A stretch of 64,000 bases of DNA from Edaphobacter sp. 12200R-103 (GTDB lineage: Bacteria > Acidobacteriota > Terriglobia > Terriglobales > Acidobacteriaceae): positions 3,348,001 to 3,412,000 of the forward strand of contig NZ_CP048114.1 of assembly GCF_010093025.1 (NCBI RefSeq), read 5' to 3'. Under the pieces are notes generated by a model. The model searched no databases. It was not told the origin of the DNA and saw nothing but the letters and a program-made list of their open reading frames with translations. A program made the translations under genes and the position numbers. Positions 1 to 8,858 of the stretch are shown in pieces (the first letter of the stretch is position 1; each line of letters starts with the position of its first letter).

Positions 1-1397
1 CCGCCGAACATGTTGACCCCGTTGTCCTTCTGGAGCTTCATGATCTCGGCGTTCATCTCGTTCCGCTTGGGGTCGTTGATCTTGTACTTCTTGTAGCGCT
101 CCTTGATGGCGTCCATCTGGGGCTGAATGCGCATCATCTTGATGCTGGAGCGCATGGTCTTGATGCGCAGCGGCAGCTGGACGATGTTGATGATGAGGGT
201 CAGCAGGATGATGGCCCATCCCCAGTTGGCGATGACGTGCAGATGGATGAACTGCAGGGCGAGGAAGAGGTACTTGCCGATGGAGCCCCAGAAGCCGAAC
301 TCCAGCAGCGGGGAGAGCGAGATCTTGTTGCCGTTGCTGGAGGTGGCGTAGACGTTGCGAATTACGTTGATGGCCTTGGGGCCGACAAAGATACGGGTCT
401 GGGTGTGGCCGCTGGTGTCGCCGAAGGCCGCGCCCAGGATGGAGACATTGATGGCCTTTGCCGAGGACGAAGTGGAACCGAAGCCGGAGCGGTGGATGGT
501 CTTGGCGACGTCAAGCTCGTTGTGCAGCGTGACCATCGTGGAGGTGGCGGGCGAGTCCGGCAGGAAGATAGCGCCGAAGTAGGTGTCGCTGACACCGGCC
601 CAGTCGAAGGGACCGTTGAGGGTGGCGCCGCCGGAGACCTTCTTGGCAGCGATGTGCTCATCCTTCGCGTCGCGGGAGTAGTCGATCTGGGCGCCACTGT
701 ATCCGAGGGCGGTGTCCTGATCGCCGAAGCCGCCGGGCCAGGAGATGAGGGCCCGGAGGGGGGTTCCGTTGCGGAGGACCTGGACGTCGGCGTGGAGGAC
801 GTAGGTCTCGTCGAAGGAGAAGGTCTTGGTAACGTCGAGGCCGCCAGCGGAGTAGTGGAAGGTCAGCTTGGCCGGGGCGGTCAGGTTGCCGGTCGCGGAG
901 GGCACGTAAAGCGACTGGGAGAGGGTGGCGTTTACACCGGAGTCATAGGTGTGGAGCGAGAGCGGATAGCCGAACTTATCGGCGGCCTGGGTATGGACGA
1001 GGTTGAGGGGGTGGCCCTCGGAGTCCTTGTACTGCTTGAGGAGCCAGCTTTTGACCTGGGCGCCGCGATTGGTGAATTCGATGCGGTAGAGCTCGTTCTC
1101 AATGACAGTGGTGGATTCCGCAGTGGCCTGAACTGCGGGAGTTGCGGCGGCGGCAGAATTGCCGGGTGCAGGCGCAGACGTGGGCGTGGCGGCCGGGGCA
1201 GATGGAGCCGCAGGCGCGGCCGGCCTGGCTGACTGCGTGGCGGCAGGGGCGTTGGGCGAGACTGTCTTCGGATTCGTCTTCTGCCGGTAGTAGCTGAGGC
1301 CAAAGAAGACGGCGATCATGAAGAACATGATGGCGAAGAGAGAGCGGTTTTCCTGCCCGCCTCCGCCCTGCTGATTAGGGTTTTTAAACTCTGCCAA
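1..1397 (-). CDS. yidC: Membrane protein insertase YidC (3' end outside window)
   Basis: Inserts and folds inner-membrane proteins, with or without SecYEG. The visible part has an N-terminal membrane anchor (about residues 20-38), an Ala/Pro-rich linker, the periplasmic beta-sandwich domain, and the start of the conserved core with a membrane segment (WGWAIILLTLIINIV) and the charged cytoplasmic hairpin (KTMRSSIKMMRIQPQMDAIK). The C-terminal membrane segments lie beyond base 1. I chose the TTG start at 1397 because the text after it (AEFKNPNQQGGGG) looks like the usual acidobacterial N-terminus and AGGAAGATC precedes it. The next in-frame ATG would remove the residues before the anchor. rpmH, rnpA and yidD are not seen upstream. 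Confidence 0.93.
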   Translation of the reverse strand, partial: MAEFKNPNQQGGGGQENRSLFAIMFFMIAVFFGLSYYRQKTNPKTVSPNAPAATQSARPAAPAAPSAPAATPTSAPAPGNSAAAATPAVQATAESTTVIENELYRIEFTNRGAQVKSWLLKQYKDSEGHPLNLVHTQAADKFGYPLSLHTYDSGVNATLSQSLYVPSATGNLTAPAKLTFHYSAGGLDVTKTFSFDETYVLHADVQVLRNGTPLRALISWPGGFGDQDTALGYSGAQIDYSRDAKDEHIAAKKVSGGATLNGPFDWAGVSDTYFGAIFLPDSPATSTMVTLHNELDVAKTIHRSGFGSTSSSAKAINVSILGAAFGDTSGHTQTRIFVGPKAINVIRNVYATSSNGNKISLSPLLEFGFWGSIGKYLFLALQFIHLHVIANWGWAIILLTLIINIVQLPLRIKTMRSSIKMMRIQPQMDAIKERYKKYKINDPKRNEMNAEIMKLQKDNGVNMFG

Positions 1398-2284
1398 GAG
1401 ATCTTCCTGTTCTTAATACGAATCGGCTTGCTTTCAGGATGCGCCGGGGACGCATGAGATCGCAGGTTCTATGGTAAATCGTCCGGTGGGCTTCGATTGG
1501 AATGAGGGATTATGCGGGACGGATTTCTTCGGCGGATGGGTGGGGAGAGAGGTGGAGTGCCCGCACCTGCATCCGGCGATCGATGAGAGCGGACATCCTG
1601 GAAGCACGCCTTCGCTTCGTCAAGGTGGGGCACCCGGTTTTGTGGCTGTGCGGACCCTGAAGAACCGCTGCTGCTTCCTCTCTCCTGATTTCGGGTTTTG
1701 GGCGGGTTATCCTCGGGGCTTTCTGGAAGGTGTGGGAAACGGGGCTGCTGCAAGATGCTGAAGATGTTGGTTTTGGCAAACATTCCCACGATGGGCACGG
1801 GGTCTTCTCCGTGGGTGAGCTGGAGGGGCTGTTAAGAACAGGGATAAATGGGGGTCGAAGCCGGGATTTCAAACCGGTTGTCCCGATCTTGCAAATCCAG
1901 CGGGCGGGTTTTCTAAAACGGGACACACTATTAAGTCATTTATCAATAAATAGATAGGAAGGTTATCCACTTTTCCAGCGAGAACGATTACGACGGCGAG
2001 CATTCTGTCTTTAAAGCTCTTTCTCTCTTAAAAGCCGTACTCGCACGAGCAGCGTTGCAGATGCCTGGCAGGTCCGTGGCGGGGTGGCGGTATTGCCACA
2101 CATGGGCATCTTTTCCCACAGAGATTTTCGTCGCGTCGAGCGGGGTCTGCGCCCTAGAATCAAGCTGTCGCGCAGTGCGAGGATATGCAGTCGTAGAATC
2201 TGTGGCCGGATTCGTTGTACAGTTTGGCCAGCAGCGATAAATCGATGCGAAACGGCGCAACGCGGCACGACGGGAGAGAATACT
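1398..2284. other. yidC-dnaN divergent intergenic region; weak oriC candidate
   Basis: About 890 bases with no convincing gene. It holds one family B repeat (1592-1652), an AT-rich stretch (about 1912-1960) and, next to that, TTATCCACT at 1963-1971, one base off the DnaA box TTATCCACA. A poorer match (TTTCCCACA) lies near 2111. An AT-rich tract with a DnaA-box-like site upstream of dnaN fits an origin. However, only one good box is visible, dnaA is absent, and GC skew does not change sign here. Confidence 0.3.
1592..1652 (-). repeat. Family B hairpin repeat
   Basis: Diverged copy: CATCCTG, a changed left arm, then AAGGTGGGGCACCCGG and the flank TTGTGGCTGTGCG. The left arm no longer pairs well, so this copy looks degenerate. 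Confidence 0.7.
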
Positions 2285-3475
2285 GTGACTACGGCTACCC
2301 AGGATTCGGAGATGACGACAAATGCAGCCCCTACGGGGAATCTTGAGATCACTGTCTCCCGCGCGGAGCTTCTGCGTGAGCTGACGGCGGCGCAGTCGGT
2401 CGTGGAGCGCAAGACGACGATTCCGATCCTTTCGAACTTTCTGTTTGAAGCCACGCAGGACGAGGGCGGCGACCGTCTGACGATTACGGCGACGGACCTG
2501 GACCAGAGCATGAAGACGAGCTGCTCGGCGCGGGTGAAGAAGCCGGGGGCGTGCACGATCCCGGCGCGCAAGCTGTACGACTACATCAAGCTGCTGCCTG
2601 AAGGCGATATCTCCATCAAGCTGATGGACAACCACTGGGTGCAGATTCGCGCTGGCCGCTCGAACACGAAGATGGTCGGGATGGCGCGGGTGAACTTCCC
2701 CCAGGTTCCGGAGTTTCCGGCTGCGGGAGCGGTGAAGCTGCCGGTGGCTGGGCTGAAGAACCTGATCTCGAAGACGATCTTCGCAATCTCGAACGAGGAG
2801 TCGCGCTACACGCTGAATGGAGCCCTGCTGGTGCTGAAGGCGGAGTCGATGGCGATGGTGGCGACGGATGGGCATCGGCTGGCGCACATTGAGAAGGTGA
2901 ACGAGCAGCTGGAGGGCGTCCAGGGCGAGAAGAAGACGCTGATTCCGCGCAAGGCGCTGGGGGAGCTGTCGGGCCTGCTGTCGAATACGGATGCGGAGTC
3001 GATCGAGTTTGCCGATGACGAGCAGACGCTGTTCTTCCGCGTCGGTGGGCGTGTGCTGACGAGCCGCAAGCTGACGGGTCAGTTCCCCAACTATGAGGCC
3101 GTGCTGCCGCGCGACAACACCAAGTTTGTGATTGTGCGCTCGGAGGACCTGATGGGTTCGATCCAGCGCGTGGCGCAGTTTGCCGATGAACGCTCGGGCG
3201 CGATCAAGCTGCGGCTGGAGCAGAATGAGCTGAAGCTTTCGTCGTCGTCGACCGACGCGGGCGAGTCGGAGGATTCGATTGAGACGCCGTATAACTACGA
3301 GCCGCTGGTGGTGGGGTTCAACAGCCAGTACCTTCTGGACTTTCTGAAGGCGATCGGGAATACGGGCGAGGTGAGGCTGGAGTTCAAGGATGCGCAGTCG
3401 GCCGGGCAGATGCGGCCCGAGGATGGAAACGATGAGGTTCGCTATCGCTACATCCTGATGCCGATGCGGATCTGA
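2285..3475 (+). CDS. dnaN: DNA polymerase III sliding clamp (beta subunit)
   Basis: Ring-shaped dimeric clamp that tethers DNA polymerase III to DNA. The 396-residue product has three repeated clamp folds. It shows TTIPILSNFLFEA in domain 1, the YTLNGALLVL and ATDGHRLAH motifs in domain 2, and the C-terminal YRYILMPMRI. I chose the GTG start at 2285, preceded by GGGAGAG at good spacing; ATG at 2312 is an alternative that loses nine residues. The frame is open further upstream, but that part has no clamp similarity. A strong terminator follows the stop. dnaA and recF, frequent dnaN neighbours, are not in the window. Confidence 0.96.
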   Translation: MTTATQDSEMTTNAAPTGNLEITVSRAELLRELTAAQSVVERKTTIPILSNFLFEATQDEGGDRLTITATDLDQSMKTSCSARVKKPGACTIPARKLYDYIKLLPEGDISIKLMDNHWVQIRAGRSNTKMVGMARVNFPQVPEFPAAGAVKLPVAGLKNLISKTIFAISNEESRYTLNGALLVLKAESMAMVATDGHRLAHIEKVNEQLEGVQGEKKTLIPRKALGELSGLLSNTDAESIEFADDEQTLFFRVGGRVLTSRKLTGQFPNYEAVLPRDNTKFVIVRSEDLMGSIQRVAQFADERSGAIKLRLEQNELKLSSSSTDAGESEDSIETPYNYEPLVVGFNSQYLLDFLKAIGNTGEVRLEFKDAQSAGQMRPEDGNDEVRYRYILMPMRI

Positions 3476-3498
3476 GCCGGTTGAGGACGAGTTGTGAT

Positions 3499-3530
3499 GA
3501 GCGCGCCTTGCCGGGCGCGCTCTTTGTTTT
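3499..3530 (+). terminator. Intrinsic terminator of dnaN
   Basis: GAGCGCGCC and GGCGCGCTC pair perfectly over 9 bp around a short loop and are followed by TTTGTTTT. Confidence 0.9.
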
Positions 3531-3545
3531 GGAGGAGGTTTCAAG

Positions 3546-4007
3546 ATGATCAGCGTGCCGCATATTGTCGAGTCGCCGCAGCAGAGGATAGCGTTTATCC
3601 GGGTAAAGACTCCGCGGGGTGAGATTGTGCATGCCATGCGCGTGGGGCTGGAGGAGCTGGGCCGCGTGCTGAAGCGGCAGAATGTTGCTCCGTCCGGTCC
3701 GTGGTTTACGCATCATTTTCGGCGTCCGGATGAGAGCTTCGACTTCCGCATCTGCTTTCCGGTGGAGAGCGATGTTAAGCCTGAGGGACACGTAGAGGCG
3801 GGAGAGCTGGAGGCGGCGCGGGTGGTGCAGGCGGTCTACAGCGGAGGCTATGAGGGGCTGGGTGGCGGCTGGGGTGAATTGCACGAGTGGATTGCTGCCC
3901 ACAACCTGAAGACGCGCGACGATCTGTGGGAACGGTACCTGATGGGTCCGGATATGAGCAGCGACACGACGGAGTGGAGGACGGAGCTGAATCGTCCGCT
4001 GGAGTAG
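3546..4007 (+). CDS. GyrI-like effector-binding domain protein
   Basis: A 153-residue soluble protein resembling the GyrI-like/SOUL small-molecule-binding fold, seen alone or attached to AraC and MerR regulators. Support comes from the pattern of an N-terminal strand, GPWFTHHFR, DFRICFPVE, the VYSGGYEGL turn and a C-terminal WERYLMGPDM helix. No DNA-binding domain is attached, so it may be a free-standing sensor or scavenging domain. GGAGGAGG lies seven bases before the ATG. It starts 16 bases after the dnaN terminator, so it is probably transcribed separately. The ligand is unknown. Confidence 0.7.
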   Translation: MISVPHIVESPQQRIAFIRVKTPRGEIVHAMRVGLEELGRVLKRQNVAPSGPWFTHHFRRPDESFDFRICFPVESDVKPEGHVEAGELEAARVVQAVYSGGYEGLGGGWGELHEWIAAHNLKTRDDLWERYLMGPDMSSDTTEWRTELNRPLE

Positions 4008-4045
4008 GGAGTTGATTTGGCCGGGATGGCAGCGAGGGTGGAAAA

Positions 4046-4086
4046 GCAGATCCCTCCACTTCGCTGCGCTTCGGTTGGGATGACAC
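4046..4086 (-). repeat. Family A hairpin repeat
   Basis: Reads GCAGATCCCTCCACTTCGC through GGGATGACAC. The end arms ATCCC and GGGAT pair, a variant of the commoner ATCCT/AGGAT. Confidence 0.7.
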
Positions 4087-4100
4087 TTCTTTTTTGGGGG

Positions 4101-4165
4101 ACATCCTGCAAAACCCACCTTAGCTTCGCGAAGGTGGGGCACCCGGTTTTGTGGCTGTGCGAGAG
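4101..4165 (-). repeat. Family B hairpin repeat
   Basis: A near-canonical minus-strand copy: CATCCTGCAAAACCCACCTT, a short loop, AAGGTGGGGCACCCGG, then TTGTGGCTGTGCGAG. The last part is partly repeated once more just downstream (4168-4187). Confidence 0.85.
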
Positions 4166-4211
4166 ATCCGGTTTGTGGCTGTGCGAGATATTTCGATGCG
4201 TTTTTTGTCTT

Positions 4212-4775
4212 TTATTGCGCTGGAGGCGAGGACAGGGGGAAGCGGGCGCGGATCTCGTAGCGTGAGCCGGTGGGAGTGGGGAGGCTCTGGTAGAGGAGGA
4301 ATTCGTGCGCGGTGAAGGACGGAAGCGTATGGGGCGAGTGAAGGTGCTCGAGCAGTGCGTGGAGTCCGCGGCGTCCTTCATGGCCCTTGCTGCGCACGAG
4401 GGTGATGTGGGGATGGTAGGGGTGGTCTTCAGGCCGGATGCCGCAGAGTGCCGTGGCGGCTACGACGTGGCGCTCGAGTGCGGTGAGGTGCTGTGAGGGC
4501 AGCACGCCGATGTGAAAGACGCCGGCGCGTTCGAAGACGTCAGGGACGCCGAGGTGGATCGCGAGCGGTGGACGGTGAATCTCGCTGAGGCGGGCGAGGA
4601 GAGATTCGTAGCACTGCGGATCGGTTGCGCCGAGGAACTGGAGAGTGATGTGCCAGGATTCGGGGCTGGACCAGCGCAGGCCATCGCCGGCGCGGCGCAG
4701 CGATGCGGTGAGGCGTTTGAGCGCATCGGTGAGTGCGGGGTCGAGGGCGATTCCGACGAAGAGACGCATCTTCAT
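4212..4775 (-). CDS. thpR: RNA 2',3'-cyclic phosphodiesterase
   Basis: A 2H-phosphoesterase that opens 2',3'-cyclic phosphates on RNA ends; the family was first described as a 2'-5' RNA ligase. The 187-residue length is typical. The two catalytic HxT motifs are present: H42-I-T44 in SWHITLQFLG and H123-I-T125 in YHPHITLVRS. The start is ATG at 4775 (MKMRLFVGIA), preceded by GGAGAG. The frame is open upstream only because it overlaps the Nudix gene. The ATG overlaps the Nudix stop codon (ATGA), so the two genes are translationally coupled. Confidence 0.93.
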   Translation of the reverse strand: MKMRLFVGIALDPALTDALKRLTASLRRAGDGLRWSSPESWHITLQFLGATDPQCYESLLARLSEIHRPPLAIHLGVPDVFERAGVFHIGVLPSQHLTALERHVVAATALCGIRPEDHPYHPHITLVRSKGHEGRRGLHALLEHLHSPHTLPSFTAHEFLLYQSLPTPTGSRYEIRARFPLSSPPAQ

Positions 4776-5299
4776 GGTGTGCTCTCCGAGGGAATCCTGG
4801 TTGAGGCGGATCGTGGGCCTGGGATGCGTTCGACGAGGCGTTCGAGTGCGGGCTGCTGGCTGGCGAGGATGCGGGTGCGGGCTTCCGTGAGCGGGAACCA
4901 TGCGCCGCGATCGACTTCGGGGAAGCCGGCGCGGCGGCCGGAGCGGGGAGGCCACTCCATCTCGAAGGTCATGCTGACGAGTGCGTCGGGGTCGCAGTCG
5001 CCTTCGATGGCCCAGAGGGTGACGAGTTTGCCGCCGGTCTGACGAATCTCGCCGAGCGGGAGGAAGTTGCCCTCAGCGGTGAAGCCGGTCTCTTCGCGGA
5101 ACTCGCGGATGGCGGCGGCGAGAGGATCTTCGTCGTCGCTGTACTCGCCCTTGGGGATGGTCCAGGCGCCGAGGTCTTTCTTCGCCCAGAAGGGTCCGCC
5201 GGGATGCACAAGGAAGACTTCGAGCGTGGCATCGGGCGCGGTCCCGGATACGTCTTCGCGGTAACGGTACATCAGCAGGCCGGCGGATCGTTTTGGCAT
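4772..5299 (-). CDS. Nudix hydrolase (NTP pyrophosphohydrolase-like)
   Basis: Hydrolyses a nucleoside diphosphate linked to another moiety. The 175-residue protein carries a complete Nudix box, Gx5Ex7REUxEExGU, from G51 (GEYSDDE) to REFREETGF at about residues 65-73. The preceding text (VFLVHPGGPFWAKKDLGAWTIPKG) matches the group annotated as predicted NTP pyrophosphohydrolases of MutT/DIADENOSINE type, but the substrate cannot be told. I chose ATG at 5299 (MPKRSAG) because GGAG lies six bases ahead; the ATG at 5329 has no ribosome site. It is the first gene of a two-gene operon with thpR. Confidence 0.9.
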   Translation of the reverse strand: MPKRSAGLLMYRYREDVSGTAPDATLEVFLVHPGGPFWAKKDLGAWTIPKGEYSDDEDPLAAAIREFREETGFTAEGNFLPLGEIRQTGGKLVTLWAIEGDCDPDALVSMTFEMEWPPRSGRRAGFPEVDRGAWFPLTEARTRILASQQPALERLVERIPGPRSASTRIPSESTP

Positions 5300-5352
5300 G
5301 ACTTGCTCCACGAGATTGATTCGCTGCATGGCGTGTCGGATACTGCTGCGAC

Positions 5353-6528
5353 ATGAGCTTTCAGCAAAGTGCAGTCAGCGGCCGCAGCTGGAGACGCGTC
5401 GACGGGATCGACCTGCTGCGCGGACTTTCGATCTTCCTTGTTCTGATGAATCACGTCAATATGAGGTTGTTGTCGGCGCATGTGCCGTACACCAAAGGCA
5501 TGCCGCCGCAGATGGCGGCCACGCTGGTGTGGAGCGGGCAGTATGGCGTACAGATCTTCTTCGCGGTGTCGGGATTCCTGATTACGTCGACGAGCATGCG
5601 CAGATGGCGATTCCCCGGAGGTGTGTCGCTCAAGGAGTTCTATACGCTGCGCGTGGCACGCATCGCTCCGTTGATGCTGCTGTTGCTGGCCGTGCTATCG
5701 GTGCTGCACCTGAGCGGCGTGCACGGCTATGTCGTCTCCGAGAAGGTCGGCGGGCTGAAGGCTGCGCTGGCCGCGGCACTGACGTTCCGCATCAATGTGC
5801 TGGAGGCGACGCGCGGGTATCTTCCGGCGGGCTGGGATATTCTCTGGTCGCTTTCGGTGGAGGAGGTCTTCTATCTCTTCTTTCCTGTAGTCGCCCTGCT
5901 GAGTCGTCGAACGAGAATGCTTGTCCCGCTGCTGCTGGTGTTTGCGATGGCGGGGCCGTTTGCCCGCGCTGCGGCGCTGCGGCATAACCCGGTCTGGTAT
6001 GAGTACTCGTACCTGGGCGGGATGGATGCGATTGCGATGGGATGCCTGACCGCGATCCTTACCAGCGGGCGAGAGCTTACGAAGAGAGTGGTTTGGTGGT
6101 GCACTGCCTTTGGGATGGCGCTGCTGATTTTGATTCTTGGATTTTCGATCAGGGTGAATACGGCGGGGCTGGGGAGAAACGGGCTGAGCATGACGATCCT
6201 CGCGCTGGGCGCGTGCCTGGTGATCGCCGCGGCTGCGAGTTCGGGATGGCGCGCACCGCGTCTGCTGGAGCCGGTGCTCGCGCTGGGGCGGCTGAGCTAC
6301 GAGATCTACCTGACCCACATCTTTGTCGTGATGGGGCTGTTCAGCGTGTTTCTCAGCGCGGGCAAGCCGATGCGTGGCGTTGCGGTGCTGTTCGCGGGCG
6401 TGATTGTCTGTGCCGGTCTGTTGGGCCTGCTGGTCTCGAAGCTCTACACGGAGCCGATGAATCTCTGGATACGGGCGCGTGCGGGGAAGGCTTCGCAGGA
6501 GGCCGGGATGGCGGTGGCAGGAAGATGA
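5353..6528 (+). CDS. Acyltransferase 3 family membrane protein (OafA/YrhL-like)
   Basis: An integral membrane O-acyltransferase that would acetylate or acylate a surface sugar or lipid. The 391-residue sequence opens with the family signature GIDLLRGLSIFLVLMNHV, whose His sits in the expected place, followed by FFAVSGFLITSTSMRR and the GWDILWSLSVEEVFYLFFP motif. About ten hydrophobic segments follow and the C-terminus is short and basic. It is divergent from the Nudix gene with about 50 bases between the starts. No glycosyltransferase or polysaccharide gene adjoins it, so the acceptor is unknown. Confidence 0.88.
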   Translation: MSFQQSAVSGRSWRRVDGIDLLRGLSIFLVLMNHVNMRLLSAHVPYTKGMPPQMAATLVWSGQYGVQIFFAVSGFLITSTSMRRWRFPGGVSLKEFYTLRVARIAPLMLLLLAVLSVLHLSGVHGYVVSEKVGGLKAALAAALTFRINVLEATRGYLPAGWDILWSLSVEEVFYLFFPVVALLSRRTRMLVPLLLVFAMAGPFARAAALRHNPVWYEYSYLGGMDAIAMGCLTAILTSGRELTKRVVWWCTAFGMALLILILGFSIRVNTAGLGRNGLSMTILALGACLVIAAAASSGWRAPRLLEPVLALGRLSYEIYLTHIFVVMGLFSVFLSAGKPMRGVAVLFAGVIVCAGLLGLLVSKLYTEPMNLWIRARAGKASQEAGMAVAGR

Positions 6529-6549
6529 GCGGATGTTTCCTGGCGTCGG

Positions 6550-7536
6550 TTATACCGATGCTTTCGCGGTGGTCTGGCGGGCGAGAAACTCGCCGATGCG
6601 GGTCAGGATGGCGTCGGGGCCGTGTTCCGGGTCGGTGAGGACCTTGCGGTAGCGAAGAAAGCCGTGGATGTAGCCGGGGACGTCGATGTGTTCGACCGGG
6701 ACGGATCTTTGACGGAGGCGACTGGTGAAGGCGACGCCTTCGTCGTGAAGCACGTCGCAGGCCGCCGTGATGACGAGCGACGGTGGAAAGCGGTCGAGGT
6801 GCGGGGAGTAGAGCGGCGAGAGGTACGGGTCGCGGAGATGATCGTCGTCGAGCGAGGCGAGATCGCTGCCGAGGTACTGCTCCCAGTACCAGCGCATACC
6901 CACGGCGGTGAGAGCGAAGCCCTCGCCGAAGCGTTCGTAGCTGGGATAGGCGAGCGAGGCGTCGGTGACCGGGTAGATGAGAGCCGCAGCGTCGGGCAGG
7001 GCACGGCCAAAGGATGCCAGGTGGTGCATGGCGGAGGCGAGCAGATGTGCGCCCGCGCTGTCACCGGCGACGGCCAGGGTGCGAATATCGAGACCAAAGC
7101 CACCCGCGAGTGCGCGCGCCTGTTCGAGGATGGATGCGACTTCGAGGACGGGCCGTGGATGAATGTCCTCCGGGGCGAGGCTGTAGTCCACGCTGAGGAT
7201 GATGTAGCGCGAGCGCAGGGCGAGGCCGCGGCAGATCATGTCGTGGGTGTCGAGATCGCCTGCGACCCATCCGCCGCCGTGCACGTAGACCAGCAGCGAG
7301 TCCGGTTCGGCGTCTTCGGCCTGGTACCAGCGCAGGCGAACCGGACCCTGCGAGCTTTCGGCGGTGCTCTCCCAGACGCGGTGGACGGGTTCGGCAGGTC
7401 CTCCGAGAAGATCGCCGAGCCGGTGGCTGGCGGCGCGGGTCGCTTCGATGGTGGCGGGGCCGGCTGCGGGATTGGGCCGCAGGATTCCGCTAAGGAGGTC
7501 GGCGACCTGCGGGTGCAACATCTCGGTGTCAGACAT
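6550..7536 (-). CDS. Alpha/beta hydrolase, hormone-sensitive-lipase-type esterase
   Basis: A carboxylesterase of the HSL group (family IV), acting on short-chain esters. The 328-residue protein has the oxyanion motif HGGGW (86-90), the nucleophile elbow GDSAG with Ser160, and the later Asp (TAACDVLHDEG) and His (GYIHGFLRY) of the triad. No signal peptide, so probably cytoplasmic. Its stop lies 22 bases from the stop of the convergent acyltransferase gene. No pathway can be read from the neighbours. Confidence 0.9.
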   Translation of the reverse strand: MSDTEMLHPQVADLLSGILRPNPAAGPATIEATRAASHRLGDLLGGPAEPVHRVWESTAESSQGPVRLRWYQAEDAEPDSLLVYVHGGGWVAGDLDTHDMICRGLALRSRYIILSVDYSLAPEDIHPRPVLEVASILEQARALAGGFGLDIRTLAVAGDSAGAHLLASAMHHLASFGRALPDAAALIYPVTDASLAYPSYERFGEGFALTAVGMRWYWEQYLGSDLASLDDDHLRDPYLSPLYSPHLDRFPPSLVITAACDVLHDEGVAFTSRLRQRSVPVEHIDVPGYIHGFLRYRKVLTDPEHGPDAILTRIGEFLARQTTAKASV

Positions 7537-7603
7537 GGGAAGCCAGTTTACCCTCTGCGGGGCATGCCTGGCTTTCGATCCGGGAGATGCGGTTCGCGTG
7601 AGT

Positions 7604-7909
7604 CTACTCCTTGAAGAGATGGCTGGCGTGGGTTACGGCGGCTCCGGCACGCATGGCTGCTGCGACGACGGCTGTCTCGGCGAGCATGGCCTCGGTGGCT
7701 CCGGCCTGCACGGCGGCGCGGCGATGCAGCTCCAGGCAGTAGGGGCACTGGGTTGTAAGGGCGACGGCGAGGGCCATCAGCTGCTTGTGCAGGACATCGA
7801 TGGAACCGGGCTGAAAGGCTGCCTTGTCGAACTCCCAGAAGGCCTTCATCTGGTCGGGTGCGTTCGCGTCCAGCTTCTTCAACAGGGTGAGGTTCTTCAT
7901 GTCGTACAT
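7604..7909 (-). CDS. Carboxymuconolactone decarboxylase (AhpD-like) family protein
   Basis: A 101-residue all-helical protein with the AhpD-type redox motif CPYCLELH, typical of small family members that act in peroxide defence or on lactones. I chose the ATG at 7909 (MYDMKNL) because AAGGAG precedes it; the ATG at 7900 is also possible. The open frame runs much further upstream through an intergenic repeat, but that stretch does not look like protein. The partner, possibly a peroxiredoxin, is not nearby. Confidence 0.85.
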   Translation of the reverse strand: MYDMKNLTLLKKLDANAPDQMKAFWEFDKAAFQPGSIDVLHKQLMALAVALTTQCPYCLELHRRAAVQAGATEAMLAETAVVAAAMRAGAAVTHASHLFKE

Positions 7910-8326
7910 GGGCTTTGATCTCCTTTGTGGACTTTCTAGGAAGTAGAGTGCTGCCCTGGCAGAGAGGTCACAATAAAAGATCGGGTTGTATCGGCAGGAT
8001 CGTCCTATCCCGCAGAAACGCAGATCCTTCGACTCGCTGCGCTCGCTCAGGATGACACGGGGAAGTAAATTTGCGGGTTCGTTCAAGGATGCGTCTTTGC
8101 CCGAACTGCCAGATGCGTCCTGTGAGGAGATCCATCCCCAATACCGGGGTTTCTCCGCTACGCAGGACGAGAATACCGTCCTGCACCGGTCGAAATGACG
8201 CTGCTTTGGAAGCAGATGACACTGCTTTCTAGATTGCCCTTCCGAAGAATACGTCCATATAGCCTCGGCATCACTATAGTCCTGCAAAGCAAGCACCTGC
8301 ATGGAGAGCGGCGATAGACTCGAAGG
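7910..8326. other. Intergenic region with repeat debris
   Basis: About 415 bases without a gene. It contains one clear family A repeat (8019-8057) and a looser stretch (8100-8215) with CGAAATGAC-type fragments. The last hundred bases before ruvX presumably carry its promoter, which I could not assign. Confidence 0.5.
8019..8057 (-). repeat. Family A hairpin repeat
   Basis: Short compact copy: CGCAGATCCTTCGACTCGC, then GCTCGCTCAGGATGACAC. Arms ATCCT and AGGAT pair. Confidence 0.85.
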
Positions 8327-8782
8327 ATGGCGACGGGACGGGTGATGGCGCTCGATGTGGGCAAGGCACGGATCGGCGTGGCGCTCTCCGACCCTCTGGG
8401 TTACACGGCGCAGCCTCTGCTGACGATCTGGCGCAAGGGGCGGGGAGAGGATCTGCGCAGCCTGATGCGGCTGATCCGCAGGCATGAGGTTACGGAGATC
8501 GTCGTCGGCAACCCGCTGCATATGTCGGGCGATGTGAGTCCCTGGGCGGCAAAGGTGCAGGAGTTCGCCGAGGAGATCGGCGCGCGTTCGGGGGTTGCGG
8601 TGCATCTGTGGGATGAGCGGTTGAGCTCGGTTGCAGCGCACGAGATTCTTGATGAGGCCGGGCACGACCGCAGGGATCGCAAGCGGATTATCGACCAGGT
8701 TGCGGCGGTCGTGATTCTGCGCGACTGGATGCAGGCGCGCGAGGATGGCCGGGTTCAGCAAGAGCGCGGCGAAGCGATGTAG
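8327..8782 (+). CDS. ruvX: RuvX/YqgF family RNase H-fold nuclease
   Basis: Putative Holliday-junction resolvase that also takes part in 16S rRNA maturation in other bacteria. The 151-residue length is usual. The RNase H-like motifs are visible: ALDVGKARIGVALSD at the N-terminus, the strand EIVVGNPLHMSG, and WDERLSSVAA with the acidic pair. The C-terminal KRIIDQVAAVVILRDWM helix is also typical. The next gene, an EF-P paralogue, follows on the same strand after 76 bases. Confidence 0.9.
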   Translation: MATGRVMALDVGKARIGVALSDPLGYTAQPLLTIWRKGRGEDLRSLMRLIRRHEVTEIVVGNPLHMSGDVSPWAAKVQEFAEEIGARSGVAVHLWDERLSSVAAHEILDEAGHDRRDRKRIIDQVAAVVILRDWMQAREDGRVQQERGEAM

Positions 8783-8858
8783 CCCGGCGGATACGCTTTG
8801 TCCGAAGCTGTTGCGCTCCCTATACTCGGAGAAGACAACAAAAGGATTCAGGAGTTTC

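Noticed and set aside
237..1232. Long plus-strand open frame opposite yidC
   Set aside because: It is antisense to yidC, rich in Gly/Val/Glu from GC bias, and has no domain pattern. The minus-strand YidC reading is unambiguous.
1988..3637. Long minus-strand open frame opposite dnaN
   Set aside because: Arg/His/Leu-rich translation typical of an antisense shadow. dnaN on the plus strand explains the DNA.
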